Program-made: the position numbers and the translations under genes
NCBI GenBank assembly: GCA_019057635.1
Contig: DXJL01000133.1
Coordinates: forward strand, 1 to 64,000
Source of the DNA: Candidatus Heimdallarchaeota archaeon
Lineage (GTDB): Archaea > Asgardarchaeota > Heimdallarchaeia > Hodarchaeales > Hodarchaeaceae
Reading direction: 5' to 3'
Length of the DNA stretch: 64,000 nt
The notes under the pieces: generated by a model
The model's database searches: none
What the model was told of the DNA's origin: nothing
The model's input: only the letters and a program-made list of their open reading frames with translations
Shown here: positions 48,885-58,396 of the stretch, piece by piece
Position numbering within the stretch: position 1 is the stretch's first letter
How the letters are laid out: the number at the start of each line of letters is the position of its first letter

Positions 48885-51800
48885 TTATGATTCAATGTTG
48901 ACAGAGACGTTTCTTGTTTTCCCTTGAGGATCTTGGATCGACCATTCTTTTTTAAATCCCTTTTTGACAGCTGAGAAATCCAAATTGGTTGCTAAGACTT
49001 CTTCTTGTATTAAAGAAGAGTATTCGTTAACAATTTTCTTTGTAGTTGCATCTAATTTAGTGAGATGCACTGATATGTTTGCATCATACACTAACTCTAA
49101 ATCTTTACGCATAGATTGTATCCGACGGATCAGATCTCGAACGAACCCCTCGTGGATTAGGTCTTCAGTTTGGGATAGGTTGAGAAAAAGATCTCCTTCT
49201 TTGAAGCTAGCTCCACCGAATCCTTCTTTCTCTGTGATTCTGACTTCAAGATCCTCTTTACTTATAGTGACTTCTTCTCCATCTATAGTAACTTGATACT
49301 CACCTTTTTTACTTAAGATCTGGGCGATTTCTTTTGCTATTGAACCTTTTTGGGCTTTCATCCATGTAGCAACATCATTTGCATTTTTCTTGAATTTTGG
49401 TCCAAGCTGTTTGAAATTTGGTGCAAATTCAATGTCCTGGAATTCCAAGGGATCATCAGAAAATTCTAATGATTTTACATTAAGCTCCTGCATAACTAAG
49501 TCTTTACATGAAGTAATCGCCTTCTTTCCAGTCTCGCTACTAACCACTATTACCTCTTGAAGAGGCCAACGTGCTTTTAGATCTTTTTTTGCTCTGATAG
49601 ATCTTCCGTTAGTGATGACTTCACGTGATATTGCTACACTTTCTTCGATCTTTGTTTTTATTTTCTTTGGATCTGAAACGGGATAGCTCTCTAAATGAAC
49701 ACTGTCTAAGCCCTTTCCCTGGCTTCGCACTAAAATCCTATACATCTCTTCAGAAAGGAATGGTATGAGAGGGGCTAAAACTTTGGATAAGGACTCCAAT
49801 ATTTCATACAGTGTTGAATATGCTGATTTTTTTGATATAGTTAACGTTTTCTCCCAAAATCGACGTCGTGACTGACGTATCCAGAGATTCGATAAGTCAC
49901 TCGTTAAGAACGCCTTCAATGCTTTTGTTGCTTGGTGGATTGATAAATCATCAAATGCTGTATGAACCTCATTTAGCGTATTATGATATCTCGACAAGAT
50001 CCAGCGATCTAATAGTGGTCTCTTCGAATATACAACCTTGTATTTCTTAATGTTGGGAGAATATTCATCAAGATTTGCATAAGTGATGAAAAATGATAGT
50101 ACATTCCACAAGGGGAGAATAAATTCCTTTATCTCATCCTCTAGTAAACCAAAACCAAATCGTACATCATTCCAAGTTGGTCCGCTAAAGTAGAGCCATC
50201 GGACTGGATCTGCTCCATACTTTTCGAATGCTTCCTCAGAATAAATAGCACTCCCTCTTGACTTGGACATCTTTTTTCCTTCTGCGGTAAGCACATGTCC
50301 CATTGTCAGACATGATTTATAGACTAACTGATCAAAAACTACAGTCGAAATTGCTAGAAGGGAGTAAAACCATCCACGTGTTTGATCAATAGCCTCGGTT
50401 ATAAAATCTATAGGAAAGTGCTTGTCAAACTCGTCTTTATTTTCAAAGGGATAATGCCATTGGGCAAAGAATGCTGATCCTGAATCATACCAAGCATCGA
50501 TTACATACGGTTCACGTATGGCTTTGGTCTGACACGTGGGACAGTGAACTTCGATATTGTCAACATCAGGTTTATGAAGTGAAAAGCCCTTTGGTAAACC
50601 CCCCTTTGTTAGCTGGTTTAATTCCTCTCTATTTCCAACTATGAATTCATGCCCTTTTTCACATGTCCATATTGGTAATGGTGTGCCCCAATATCGAGAG
50701 CGAGAGAGAGACCAATCCTTTAGTTCATCAAGAAAGTTTCCAAATCGGCCATCTTTCAAGTGTTTTGGAACCCAACGAATTTGTTGGTTCAATTCTCGTA
50801 TTCGCTCACGTACTTGGCTCATACCAATAAACCAAGATTCCATAGCATAATAGAGTAGGGGTGAATCACATCTCCAGCAAAATGGATAAGTGTGAGTAAT
50901 CGTTTCTACTCTCAGAAGTTTATTTTCTGTTTTCAATTGTTCCATGATATGCGGATCTGCAGTTTTAACATGCATTCCTCCAAAATCTGGCATATCGTCG
51001 AAAAAATTTCCATTTTCTAAAACAGGATTAAACATGTCTACTCCAATTTCTTGACAGAGATCGTAATCCTCAATACCAAATGCAGGAGCACAGTGAACTA
51101 TCCCAGTACCATCCTCCATAGAGACAAAATCTGCAGCTACTACAAAATGAGCTTTACCTGTTTTATTTTCTGCAGTGTAGGAAAAGAGAGCTTCATATTC
51201 CATACCAAGAAGATCTTGACCAACATATTCTTTGATGACAGTCTTTTCTGTTGAAAAGATTCGTGGGAGTAGATCCTTTGCAAATATTAGACTTTCTCCT
51301 TCATGTTCTACCTCGATATAGGACTCTTTCTCGTTAACAGCAAGAACAAGATTAGACAGAAGGGTCCACGGAGTGGTTGTCCATGCTAGGAAATGTCGTT
51401 TAGGATTTCCTTTGACTTGAAATTTGATGTATATACTGGGATCTGTTGTCTCTGCGTATCCTTGAGCAACTTCGTGAGATGATATCGAAGTTCCGCAACG
51501 GGTACAATATGGTACTACTTTATGACCTTTAAACAGGAGTTTCTTGTTATATATCTGCTGTAGTGACCACCAAACGGATTCAATGTAGTCTTCAGACATA
51601 GTAACATATGATCGTGGTAAATCTAGGTGAAATCCTATCCTTTTAGACATGGTTTCCCATTCATTTACATAACGCATCACAGAAATTGGACATTTTTTAA
51701 TGAAACGATCAACCCCATACGCTTCAATATCTTCTTTGTTCTTCAGTCCAAGATCCTTTTCTACTTCAATTTCCACTGGCAATCCATGGCAATCCCATCC

Positions 51801-52100
51801 ACCAATCCGTGGCGTGACATAATGGCCTGTCATTGTTTTGTAGCGGAGTATTACATCTTTTATTGCGCGTGTTAATGCATGACCAATATGTGGATGACCA
51901 TTTGCTGTTGGAGGGCCTTCAAGAAAAATGAAAAGAGGATTATCACTTGACTCCTCTTGTACTCGTTTTTCTAGGTTTATTTGCTTCCAGTACTCCAACA
52001 CATCATTTTCACGAGTTGGAAGATCAGGTTTAGCTGGTAATGTCGGAAATTTCACCTTTATAACCTTTGTTTGTTCTATTGGGGTTGAAATATTGTACAA
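48885..52100 (-). CDS. ileS: Isoleucyl-tRNA synthetase
   Basis: 1071 aa; HIGHALTRAIKDVILRYKTMTGHYVTPRIGGWDCHGLPVEIEVEKDLG (HIGH), KKMSKSRGSAI (KMSKS). Start uncertain (TTG 52100 or in-frame GTG a few codons later). Confidence 0.95.
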   Translation of the reverse strand: MYNISTPIEQTKVIKVKFPTLPAKPDLPTRENDVLEYWKQINLEKRVQEESSDNPLFIFLEGPPTANGHPHIGHALTRAIKDVILRYKTMTGHYVTPRIGGWDCHGLPVEIEVEKDLGLKNKEDIEAYGVDRFIKKCPISVMRYVNEWETMSKRIGFHLDLPRSYVTMSEDYIESVWWSLQQIYNKKLLFKGHKVVPYCTRCGTSISSHEVAQGYAETTDPSIYIKFQVKGNPKRHFLAWTTTPWTLLSNLVLAVNEKESYIEVEHEGESLIFAKDLLPRIFSTEKTVIKEYVGQDLLGMEYEALFSYTAENKTGKAHFVVAADFVSMEDGTGIVHCAPAFGIEDYDLCQEIGVDMFNPVLENGNFFDDMPDFGGMHVKTADPHIMEQLKTENKLLRVETITHTYPFCWRCDSPLLYYAMESWFIGMSQVRERIRELNQQIRWVPKHLKDGRFGNFLDELKDWSLSRSRYWGTPLPIWTCEKGHEFIVGNREELNQLTKGGLPKGFSLHKPDVDNIEVHCPTCQTKAIREPYVIDAWYDSGSAFFAQWHYPFENKDEFDKHFPIDFITEAIDQTRGWFYSLLAISTVVFDQLVYKSCLTMGHVLTAEGKKMSKSRGSAIYSEEAFEKYGADPVRWLYFSGPTWNDVRFGFGLLEDEIKEFILPLWNVLSFFITYANLDEYSPNIKKYKVVYSKRPLLDRWILSRYHNTLNEVHTAFDDLSIHQATKALKAFLTSDLSNLWIRQSRRRFWEKTLTISKKSAYSTLYEILESLSKVLAPLIPFLSEEMYRILVRSQGKGLDSVHLESYPVSDPKKIKTKIEESVAISREVITNGRSIRAKKDLKARWPLQEVIVVSSETGKKAITSCKDLVMQELNVKSLEFSDDPLEFQDIEFAPNFKQLGPKFKKNANDVATWMKAQKGSIAKEIAQILSKKGEYQVTIDGEEVTISKEDLEVRITEKEGFGGASFKEGDLFLNLSQTEDLIHEGFVRDLIRRIQSMRKDLELVYDANISVHLTKLDATTKKIVNEYSSLIQEEVLATNLDFSAVKKGFKKEWSIQDPQGKTRNVSVNIES

Positions 52101-52465
52101 TCGCCAAAAAAAATAATGAGTAAAAAACTTTTATCGCCAGTTTTCCAAAAAAAAGATTTATCTGTTTCTCTCCCACTAATGGTAATAATGGTTTAACATT
52201 CAATCCAATTACATTGAATAGATTTAGGTTAAAATGAAAATCTCCCCTTTTTCATCCTCCAGCTATTCTATAGAGAAACCGAATCCGCTGGTTCTTTGGG
52301 TGAGAGATGGTTCAGATTATTACACTGTTCGAAGAAATAACAGGTCCCAAGGATTCAATTGCTAAAAAACTTTGACTTTAAGTCTTGCCATCCCAGAACT
52401 TGTTTGAAATCAAGTTGGATCATATTACTAATGGTATATTGCTTTTCTTGTTTTCCTGGGGAAGT

Positions 52466-53308
52466 TCATAATCCCCTACTTCCGTCAGGTGATAAAGGAT
52501 TGTCAGAAATAAAGGATGAGAAGTTATCCATTCGTTGAATTTTGATTATTCCTGTGCTGTATGCAAAGGTCACATTACGTTGGCCAGATTCATCAATTTC
52601 ATATCTAAAGGAATTTTCATTTCCAATCAAAAAGGATAATACATATCTACCATATGTTTTTGGTAGATAACTTTCAGGAAACGCTTTTTTCAACAATATT
52701 AAGAAGGAATCAAAATTCTTTTCAAAACAAGCCAGGATTAATAATCCTGAGGTCTGTAGCTCTTCAGATGTGATTTTTTCAAAATAATTACGTCCTTCTT
52801 GAGGATTAAGTAAATCGAGATAAAGTTCACCAAGAAGATAGTTTCTACTATTAGAATCATCTTCGTACAGATTATCGTCAATTATATGATCAATATCTAT
52901 CTGAGGATCTGAATCAAGAGTAAAACTAAAACAGTTATTTCGCATATTCTGAGTAAGTCTCTCAACTCTCGTGTTTTTCTTTAACTCAGAAGATTTTTCC
53001 TTGGAAAGTTGTTTGAATAGGATTCGAGCTAGTTCTATGAATTCTTTTTCTTCTAAAGCTTTCGGAGCTATTTTCTCTCTTGTTGTTAAATCATAAATCT
53101 TCTTACGATCTTTCTTTTCCACTTCAAAGAGGTCTGCCTCTGTCGATGAAGTTTTTGCAATCAAAAAGGAAGAAATTCGGTTTATTTGCGCAAAATATTG
53201 CAATACTGATATTTTTTCAGCTTTAAATAATGTACTCTGCTTTTGAAACCAAGATATCCATTTTTCAAGTTCAGCGTCATTCTCTGAGGAGAAAGATCTA
53301 TTTGACAC
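52466..53308 (-). CDS. Hypothetical protein
   Basis: 280 aa intact ORF, no family recognised. Confidence 0.6.
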   Translation of the reverse strand: MSNRSFSSENDAELEKWISWFQKQSTLFKAEKISVLQYFAQINRISSFLIAKTSSTEADLFEVEKKDRKKIYDLTTREKIAPKALEEKEFIELARILFKQLSKEKSSELKKNTRVERLTQNMRNNCFSFTLDSDPQIDIDHIIDDNLYEDDSNSRNYLLGELYLDLLNPQEGRNYFEKITSEELQTSGLLILACFEKNFDSFLILLKKAFPESYLPKTYGRYVLSFLIGNENSFRYEIDESGQRNVTFAYSTGIIKIQRMDNFSSFISDNPLSPDGSRGL

Positions 53309-53491
53309 TAATTTTCAACGAGATTTGTCGCTTTATCTAAAGAGTCCCTTTCTTTCACGATTTTCATATGAACCATACTGATCTGTAATTAGTTCGTAGC
53401 ATTAAAGATATCTTGTTGCTCTAATTGTGAGAATGTTTCGTTTTTATTAATTTCTTTCATGATTGAAATTTTAAAACTTAAGAGATGAAGA

Positions 53492-53986
53492 TTGGAGAAA
53501 AAGAGAATACAAAGCCTTTTCAACCTCGAGGACGATTTGTGTAATAATAAATCCCTTTCACCATCTCATATCCTTACAAATCCAGTCGAGTTGTTATTAG
53601 TGTCGGAATCTGCTCAAAAAACTATTGATGTCGTAGCAAATGTCTTCAAAAGCGAATATGCAGAGATACCATTATGTATATCTGTAGTTCAAGCTTCTGA
53701 AGGATTTGAACTTTATTCCACGAAAACCTGTGATCCTTCTGAAATGGAAGCAATAACAGTATTAGGGTTAATAGCATTTGAAGAGTTAAAAACTTCTATC
53801 ACGTCCAGAACAAATGAAAAAATCAACATATTAATTTTTAGAACAGCAGAGCGCGAATGCTATGTTGCCCCAGTTTCAGATGATATTTTTTTAGTGGCTG
53901 CCGCCGCTCCAGGAACAGTAGGAAATGTAATGCCTTTACTAGACGGTTTAAGTGCCCAAGTGCAATATGAATTATCAAAATTATAA
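53492..53986 (+). CDS. Roadblock/LC7-like protein (tentative)
   Basis: C-terminal AFEELKTSITSRTNEKINILIFRTAERECYVAPVSDDIFLVAAAAPGTVGNVMPLLDGLSAQVQYEL matches the roadblock strand/helix pattern. TTG start. Confidence 0.55.
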   Translation: MEKKRIQSLFNLEDDLCNNKSLSPSHILTNPVELLLVSESAQKTIDVVANVFKSEYAEIPLCISVVQASEGFELYSTKTCDPSEMEAITVLGLIAFEELKTSITSRTNEKINILIFRTAERECYVAPVSDDIFLVAAAAPGTVGNVMPLLDGLSAQVQYELSKL

Positions 53987-53992
53987 ATAAAA

Positions 53993-54826
53993 GTGATTCC
54001 AATGAACTACAAACGTCTTCAATCTGTAGCAGAAGAAGCTGCGAAAATGGCTGGATCTTTTCTTCGATTAATGTCTTTTAAAGATCTCCAAATGTTTAGG
54101 AAGGGTGTAGGAGATGTTACTACGAATTTCGATCTTGAGAGTGAACGTCTTATTAAAAATCATATTTTGATGCATTTTCCAGATCATACGTTACAGGCAG
54201 AAGAATCTGCCTCCGATGAACAATTACCATCAGATACAGTAACTTGGTTTATCGATCCTTTAGATGGAACAAAAGCTTTTCTGAGGGGAAATTTGGCATT
54301 TGTTTGTATGTCAATTGCTGCTTGGGATGAGACTGGATTATTAGCAGGAGTTGTTTACAATCCATTTACTGATATGTTATATTCGACCGCAAAAGAAAAC
54401 TCAGTATTTCTAAATGGATCTATCCTCCCACCTCCAAGAGTACATCATCTATCAGAGGCCCGCATACTTGTTGATTTTTCAAATCGAATTTCTGATGATA
54501 TAAAAAGACAGTTAGCTCTGGCAGATTTAGATGGAATTATTGGACGATCATACCGATTAGGTGGGGGTATCTCTCAACATTTAATGTTAATTGCTCAAGG
54601 TACTCTTCATGGTGGTATATTTTGGGGAGTAGGAAGAAAAGGGAAATTTTGGGATATTGCTGCAGCAACATTAATACTTGAACAATTAGGAATCAAAATA
54701 ACAACACTTGAGGGAAAATCCATCCATCCAACAGATACGATTTTTGATCAGCTTGTTATCGCTACTCCTGTTCTGCACAAAGAATTGCTCGAATGGGCTG
54801 ATAATTTAAAAGCTAAATATCTTTAG
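53993..54826 (+). CDS. Inositol monophosphatase-family phosphatase
   Basis: DVTTNFDLESERLIKNHI, AEES, TWFIDPLDGTKAFLRG, GGGISQHLMLIAQG, WDIAAATLILEQLG. Confidence 0.92.
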   Translation: MIPMNYKRLQSVAEEAAKMAGSFLRLMSFKDLQMFRKGVGDVTTNFDLESERLIKNHILMHFPDHTLQAEESASDEQLPSDTVTWFIDPLDGTKAFLRGNLAFVCMSIAAWDETGLLAGVVYNPFTDMLYSTAKENSVFLNGSILPPPRVHHLSEARILVDFSNRISDDIKRQLALADLDGIIGRSYRLGGGISQHLMLIAQGTLHGGIFWGVGRKGKFWDIAAATLILEQLGIKITTLEGKSIHPTDTIFDQLVIATPVLHKELLEWADNLKAKYL

Positions 54827-54830
54827 CAAG

Positions 54831-55586
54831 TTAGTCATCCGGATCGTCAAGAAATTCAGGTCGAAGTTTTAGTCTTTGAACAGGTCGCCCTTCTTCCGTG
54901 TAACCAATTGCACTGAATTTATTAGATTGTATGAAATACTCATACAGAGTTTGTTGGAGCTTTCGGCCAAGAACAAAGCGATCTCCTAACTCAAAAAAAT
55001 CTAATTGTAATGAGGCTGCAGAGTCTTTAAATGCTTTAAAAATCCATTTACGTAAATGTTTTTCAAGTTCAGACTTTTTAGCAAGGCGAGAATGTATTTC
55101 TTGTGCATGAAGTAATTCAACGCTCTGAGTACTAGCTGGCTTTGCTTCATTAATATAATTAAGCAATTTTCCTTTAATTTCTTCAGGGGAATTATCACTG
55201 GTATAATTAGTTTTTATTCTCCCTTTGCTCCTTTTTTCTTCCTCGAATAAGAACAATATTAGTTCATCTACAACAACTTTCGCATCAGTAAAAGCATTCA
55301 AATTGATTTCTAATAAGAAATTGGCGTTGGTTACACGCCAATGCTTGATCTTTCTACCCGCTTCATTTTGTTCCATTTTATATCCTGCTAATCCTAATTC
55401 CTGTAATTTTTCCAAATGATGAAGGATGGTAGGAATCTTTTTCCCCAATTTATCTGCTAATTGGGATGCAGTAAGTCCTTTAGGAGAAGAAGTATTCATA
55501 AACAGAAGCATTCCTAGTCGAGTAGGATCAGCTAGGGCTTTAATAATCGGTATAACTTCTCCAGGGTTTGTAAAAGTAGGATCCAA
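54831..55586 (-). CDS. ArsR-like winged-helix regulator
   Basis: KALADPTRLGMLLFMNTSSPKGLTASQLADKLGKKIPTILHHLEKLQELGLAGYKME. Confidence 0.88.
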   Translation of the reverse strand: MDPTFTNPGEVIPIIKALADPTRLGMLLFMNTSSPKGLTASQLADKLGKKIPTILHHLEKLQELGLAGYKMEQNEAGRKIKHWRVTNANFLLEINLNAFTDAKVVVDELILFLFEEEKRSKGRIKTNYTSDNSPEEIKGKLLNYINEAKPASTQSVELLHAQEIHSRLAKKSELEKHLRKWIFKAFKDSAASLQLDFFELGDRFVLGRKLQQTLYEYFIQSNKFSAIGYTEEGRPVQRLKLRPEFLDDPDD

Positions 55587-55703
55587 AAAGATCTGCTCCT
55601 AACATACTATTCCTTTAACCTCTTAAAAACTGACATCTAATGGCACAAACTAACTCATAAGACGGTTTTTTTTTCCCCGAACGCAACAAAATAGTTAGTT
55701 TGT

Positions 55704-56021
55704 TCATAATGAATCCGATTGCATATCAGGAAAGGGCGGAGGAGACCAATTTTTCATTATAATTACTCCTAAAAGTAAAATAAATCCACCAGCTACTAGG
55801 AGCAAACCGACAAAAAAGCCATCAAAATAAATTAATTGGTTAGTTCGAGTTGTGTCAATAATCACTCCAGTAATGCTGAATAATCCAAGTGTAATTGTCA
55901 ACAAACTTCCAAAAATCATAATCCAACAGATGTATGAATTTAAAATCGTGCTCGGGGTAGAAAGATTCATTTTTTCTTGGGATGAAGAATCATCAGAGCT
56001 ACTCATCAATACACTTTCCAC
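55704..56021 (-). CDS. Small two-TM membrane protein
   Basis: IMIFGSLLTITLGLFSITGVII and GFFVGLLLVAGGFILLLGVIIM. Confidence 0.6.
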   Translation of the reverse strand: MESVLMSSSDDSSSQEKMNLSTPSTILNSYICWIMIFGSLLTITLGLFSITGVIIDTTRTNQLIYFDGFFVGLLLVAGGFILLLGVIIMKNWSPPPFPDMQSDSL

Positions 56022-56370
56022 TTATGATTATATTTTTATAATATTAAATCTTTTCTTTAACATTATTAGGGAGTAGCAATATTCTAATCTTTGATTGGCA
56101 GGAGAAAAACACTTACTTAATCAAAAATGAAAATAATGCCTTAGTTAAATTTTACTCTCAAATATAGCAAGAAGTAACCTTGAAATTCCAGTTAATGAGA
56201 GGATGAAGAATTTATTTCATTTATTAGTTGAAAAACTTTGAACTAAGGATCTCTAACAGGACCTATCTTAATTATTTAAGCTCCAAATCGTTTTCAGAGA
56301 CTTAAGGAAGACAAGTGTAATATGCTCATAATATCCCTTCTTTAGAATTACTGAAGATGTCGAAGTATTT

Positions 56371-56631
56371 ATGCAACAGATTACTCAACCAATCTCAGAT
56401 GTAAGGGTCCATGATTATCGTGTACGAAATTATACACATGAAGCGATCGATAAAGGCGAATTATCTTGTTTAGTGCAATTTATAGCATCATTAGATGTAT
56501 GTAAAGTTTGTGTTAGAGAGATTCCCAAGATTCAGTCATCTTTTGGATCAGAGTTAGATTTTTCCATTGATTTCGACGCAAAAACTTTAGATATACGGTA
56601 CGGCCGAAGATCTCCCGTCTCTGTCTGGTAG
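56371..56631 (+). CDS. Small hypothetical protein (86 aa)
   Basis: Isolated ORF MQQITQPISDVRVHDYRVRNYTHEAIDKGELSCLVQFIASLDVCKVCVREIP... Confidence 0.5.
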   Translation: MQQITQPISDVRVHDYRVRNYTHEAIDKGELSCLVQFIASLDVCKVCVREIPKIQSSFGSELDFSIDFDAKTLDIRYGRRSPVSVW

Positions 56632-56748
56632 TAGCTAATCGTAAATTCTTCTCCTTAACTTAGAGCCCTTTTAAGCATCAGAAATGCTTAAAAATTCCGA
56701 ATCGAAAGAAGTACTTTTTTGAAGGATTAGTTTAAAAAATCAATACTG

Positions 56749-57471
56749 ATGTATCAAGCTGAAATGCCTCGTGAAAAAATCGCTAGAAATATTGGTAAAG
56801 ATTTCCACAAACATACAGAAGAAGAAAAACAAAATTTAACCCAATTAAGAAAAATATCGGTGTATTATCTCAATTTACTTAAAGAAAATGGCGTAAAGGC
56901 GTTTATTCACGGATCAGTTGCGCGTGGAGATGTTAGTCAATCTTCAGACATTGATATTCACATCCCCTACATTATCCCCTCATTTCGGTTGGATTTGGTT
57001 AATGAATTTATCAATACTGAACGTCGCGTTATCATGGGAACACCAAACTCAACCATCAAAGGCTTATTCAAGATTGACCAAAAAATTTCATTAACTTTTC
57101 CTTTAACACCTCCAACCGAGCGTGAAATAGATTTTTATCGTTTTTCTGGATTATTGTATCTGGAGGAGTTATTGGAGAAGGCTGGATCACCGGGGGTCAC
57201 AAAACGATTACTATTTATTGAGCCAACAAACACAGGATACTGGTATTCGTCACTTTTAAGTCATAAAAAGACGGCAATGAAAAGTTTAAATGTTTCTCAG
57301 AGAATAATTGATGAACGAATTCGTGTATTAACACGTCGGGACAAAATAGGGAGAACAGGGTTACTTCTCGATTACTCGCTCTCCCCGAATACTAATTTTG
57401 AACAAGCCCTTCATCATTTAAGCTCTCAAAATCCTATTGTACGCAATCAGATAAGTAGATCTAATAAATAA
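56749..57471 (+). CDS. Predicted nucleotidyltransferase (MNT/pol-beta-like)
   Basis: FIHGSVARGDVSQSSDIDIHI (GSxxRGDxxxxSDxD). Confidence 0.88.
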   Translation: MYQAEMPREKIARNIGKDFHKHTEEEKQNLTQLRKISVYYLNLLKENGVKAFIHGSVARGDVSQSSDIDIHIPYIIPSFRLDLVNEFINTERRVIMGTPNSTIKGLFKIDQKISLTFPLTPPTEREIDFYRFSGLLYLEELLEKAGSPGVTKRLLFIEPTNTGYWYSSLLSHKKTAMKSLNVSQRIIDERIRVLTRRDKIGRTGLLLDYSLSPNTNFEQALHHLSSQNPIVRNQISRSNK

Positions 57472-57540
57472 ATCAAATTTCACATTTGAATAGATGTTTA
57501 TCATTATTTTACACTGAATAAAATTTATCCCTTTGAGAAA

Positions 57541-58383
57541 ATGCTTTCCGATCAATCTGTTGACCGACGTTGGCTTGTTCGCAATTTTAATGAGAAGAAG
57601 GTACTTTTAGTAGCTGATTTACATCTTGGTTTCGATGTTGAATGGTTTGGTAGAGGTCTATGGACATCAAAACCAAGCTGGTCACTTGAAATTATTAAAA
57701 ATCTTCGAGACGATATTCTGAAGATTCACCCCTCTCATTTGGTAGTCTGTGGAGACTTAGAACATCATTTTAGACTTAAAAAAAAGAAAGAAATGGAAGA
57801 TTCACACATAATTCTCCCAGAAGAAGTAAGTGAAACTATCATTACTTCATTTAGAAATGAAATTCTTAGGATACCAAACTTGGAAGTAATACTAGTTCAG
57901 GGTGAAAATGATGTGTCATTTTATCAGGAACTGGAAGACTCCTGCCAAATATTACCTTCTGAAGGGAAATCACTATTTGATAACCAACTGGGCATTTTTC
58001 ATGGCCAAATTCCCCCCTTCAAGAAAATCGTCTTCACGTCAGAAATAATTCTCGGCCATCTCCATCCTGAAATCGTTTTGAAAGATGATTTACAAATTCG
58101 CCACAAATTTCCAGTATATGTTAAATTACAAGTACCAAGGGAAGATTTATTTCTATTATTTCAATTTCCTTTCGAATTAGAGGAAATAGGAATGGTCGAT
58201 ATGGCTCCTATTACAATTCTTCCTGCTTATAATCACTTCTTATCTGGATATGTAATGAATATAGTCGGTGGAGGAAGAAAACGACATAAATCTTATCCAA
58301 TCCTTCGACCATTACTCCACCATCCAAATGCACAAGTTCAAATGACTGATGGTATTGATTTAGGACTATTGGCAGATATCTAG
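57541..58383 (+). CDS. Calcineurin-like metallophosphoesterase (Lhr-associated/PdeM-like)
   Basis: VLLVADLHLGFDVEWFGRG, HLVVCGDLEHHF, LVQGENDV, GIFHGQIPP, IILGHLHPEI. Confidence 0.9.
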   Translation: MLSDQSVDRRWLVRNFNEKKVLLVADLHLGFDVEWFGRGLWTSKPSWSLEIIKNLRDDILKIHPSHLVVCGDLEHHFRLKKKKEMEDSHIILPEEVSETIITSFRNEILRIPNLEVILVQGENDVSFYQELEDSCQILPSEGKSLFDNQLGIFHGQIPPFKKIVFTSEIILGHLHPEIVLKDDLQIRHKFPVYVKLQVPREDLFLLFQFPFELEEIGMVDMAPITILPAYNHFLSGYVMNIVGGGRKRHKSYPILRPLLHHPNAQVQMTDGIDLGLLADI

Positions 58384-58396
58384 TACAACCAATTGC

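Noticed and set aside
48964-49296. 110-aa ORF antisense to IleRS
   Set aside because: Ser/Arg-rich shadow ORF within a clear tRNA synthetase gene.
52100-52466. Possible tRNA or ncRNA in the intergenic gap upstream of IleRS (including ATTCAAT/ATTGAAT arms)
   Set aside because: No T-loop GTTCRANNC motif or cloverleaf found; the 7-bp arms are weak in AT-rich sequence.
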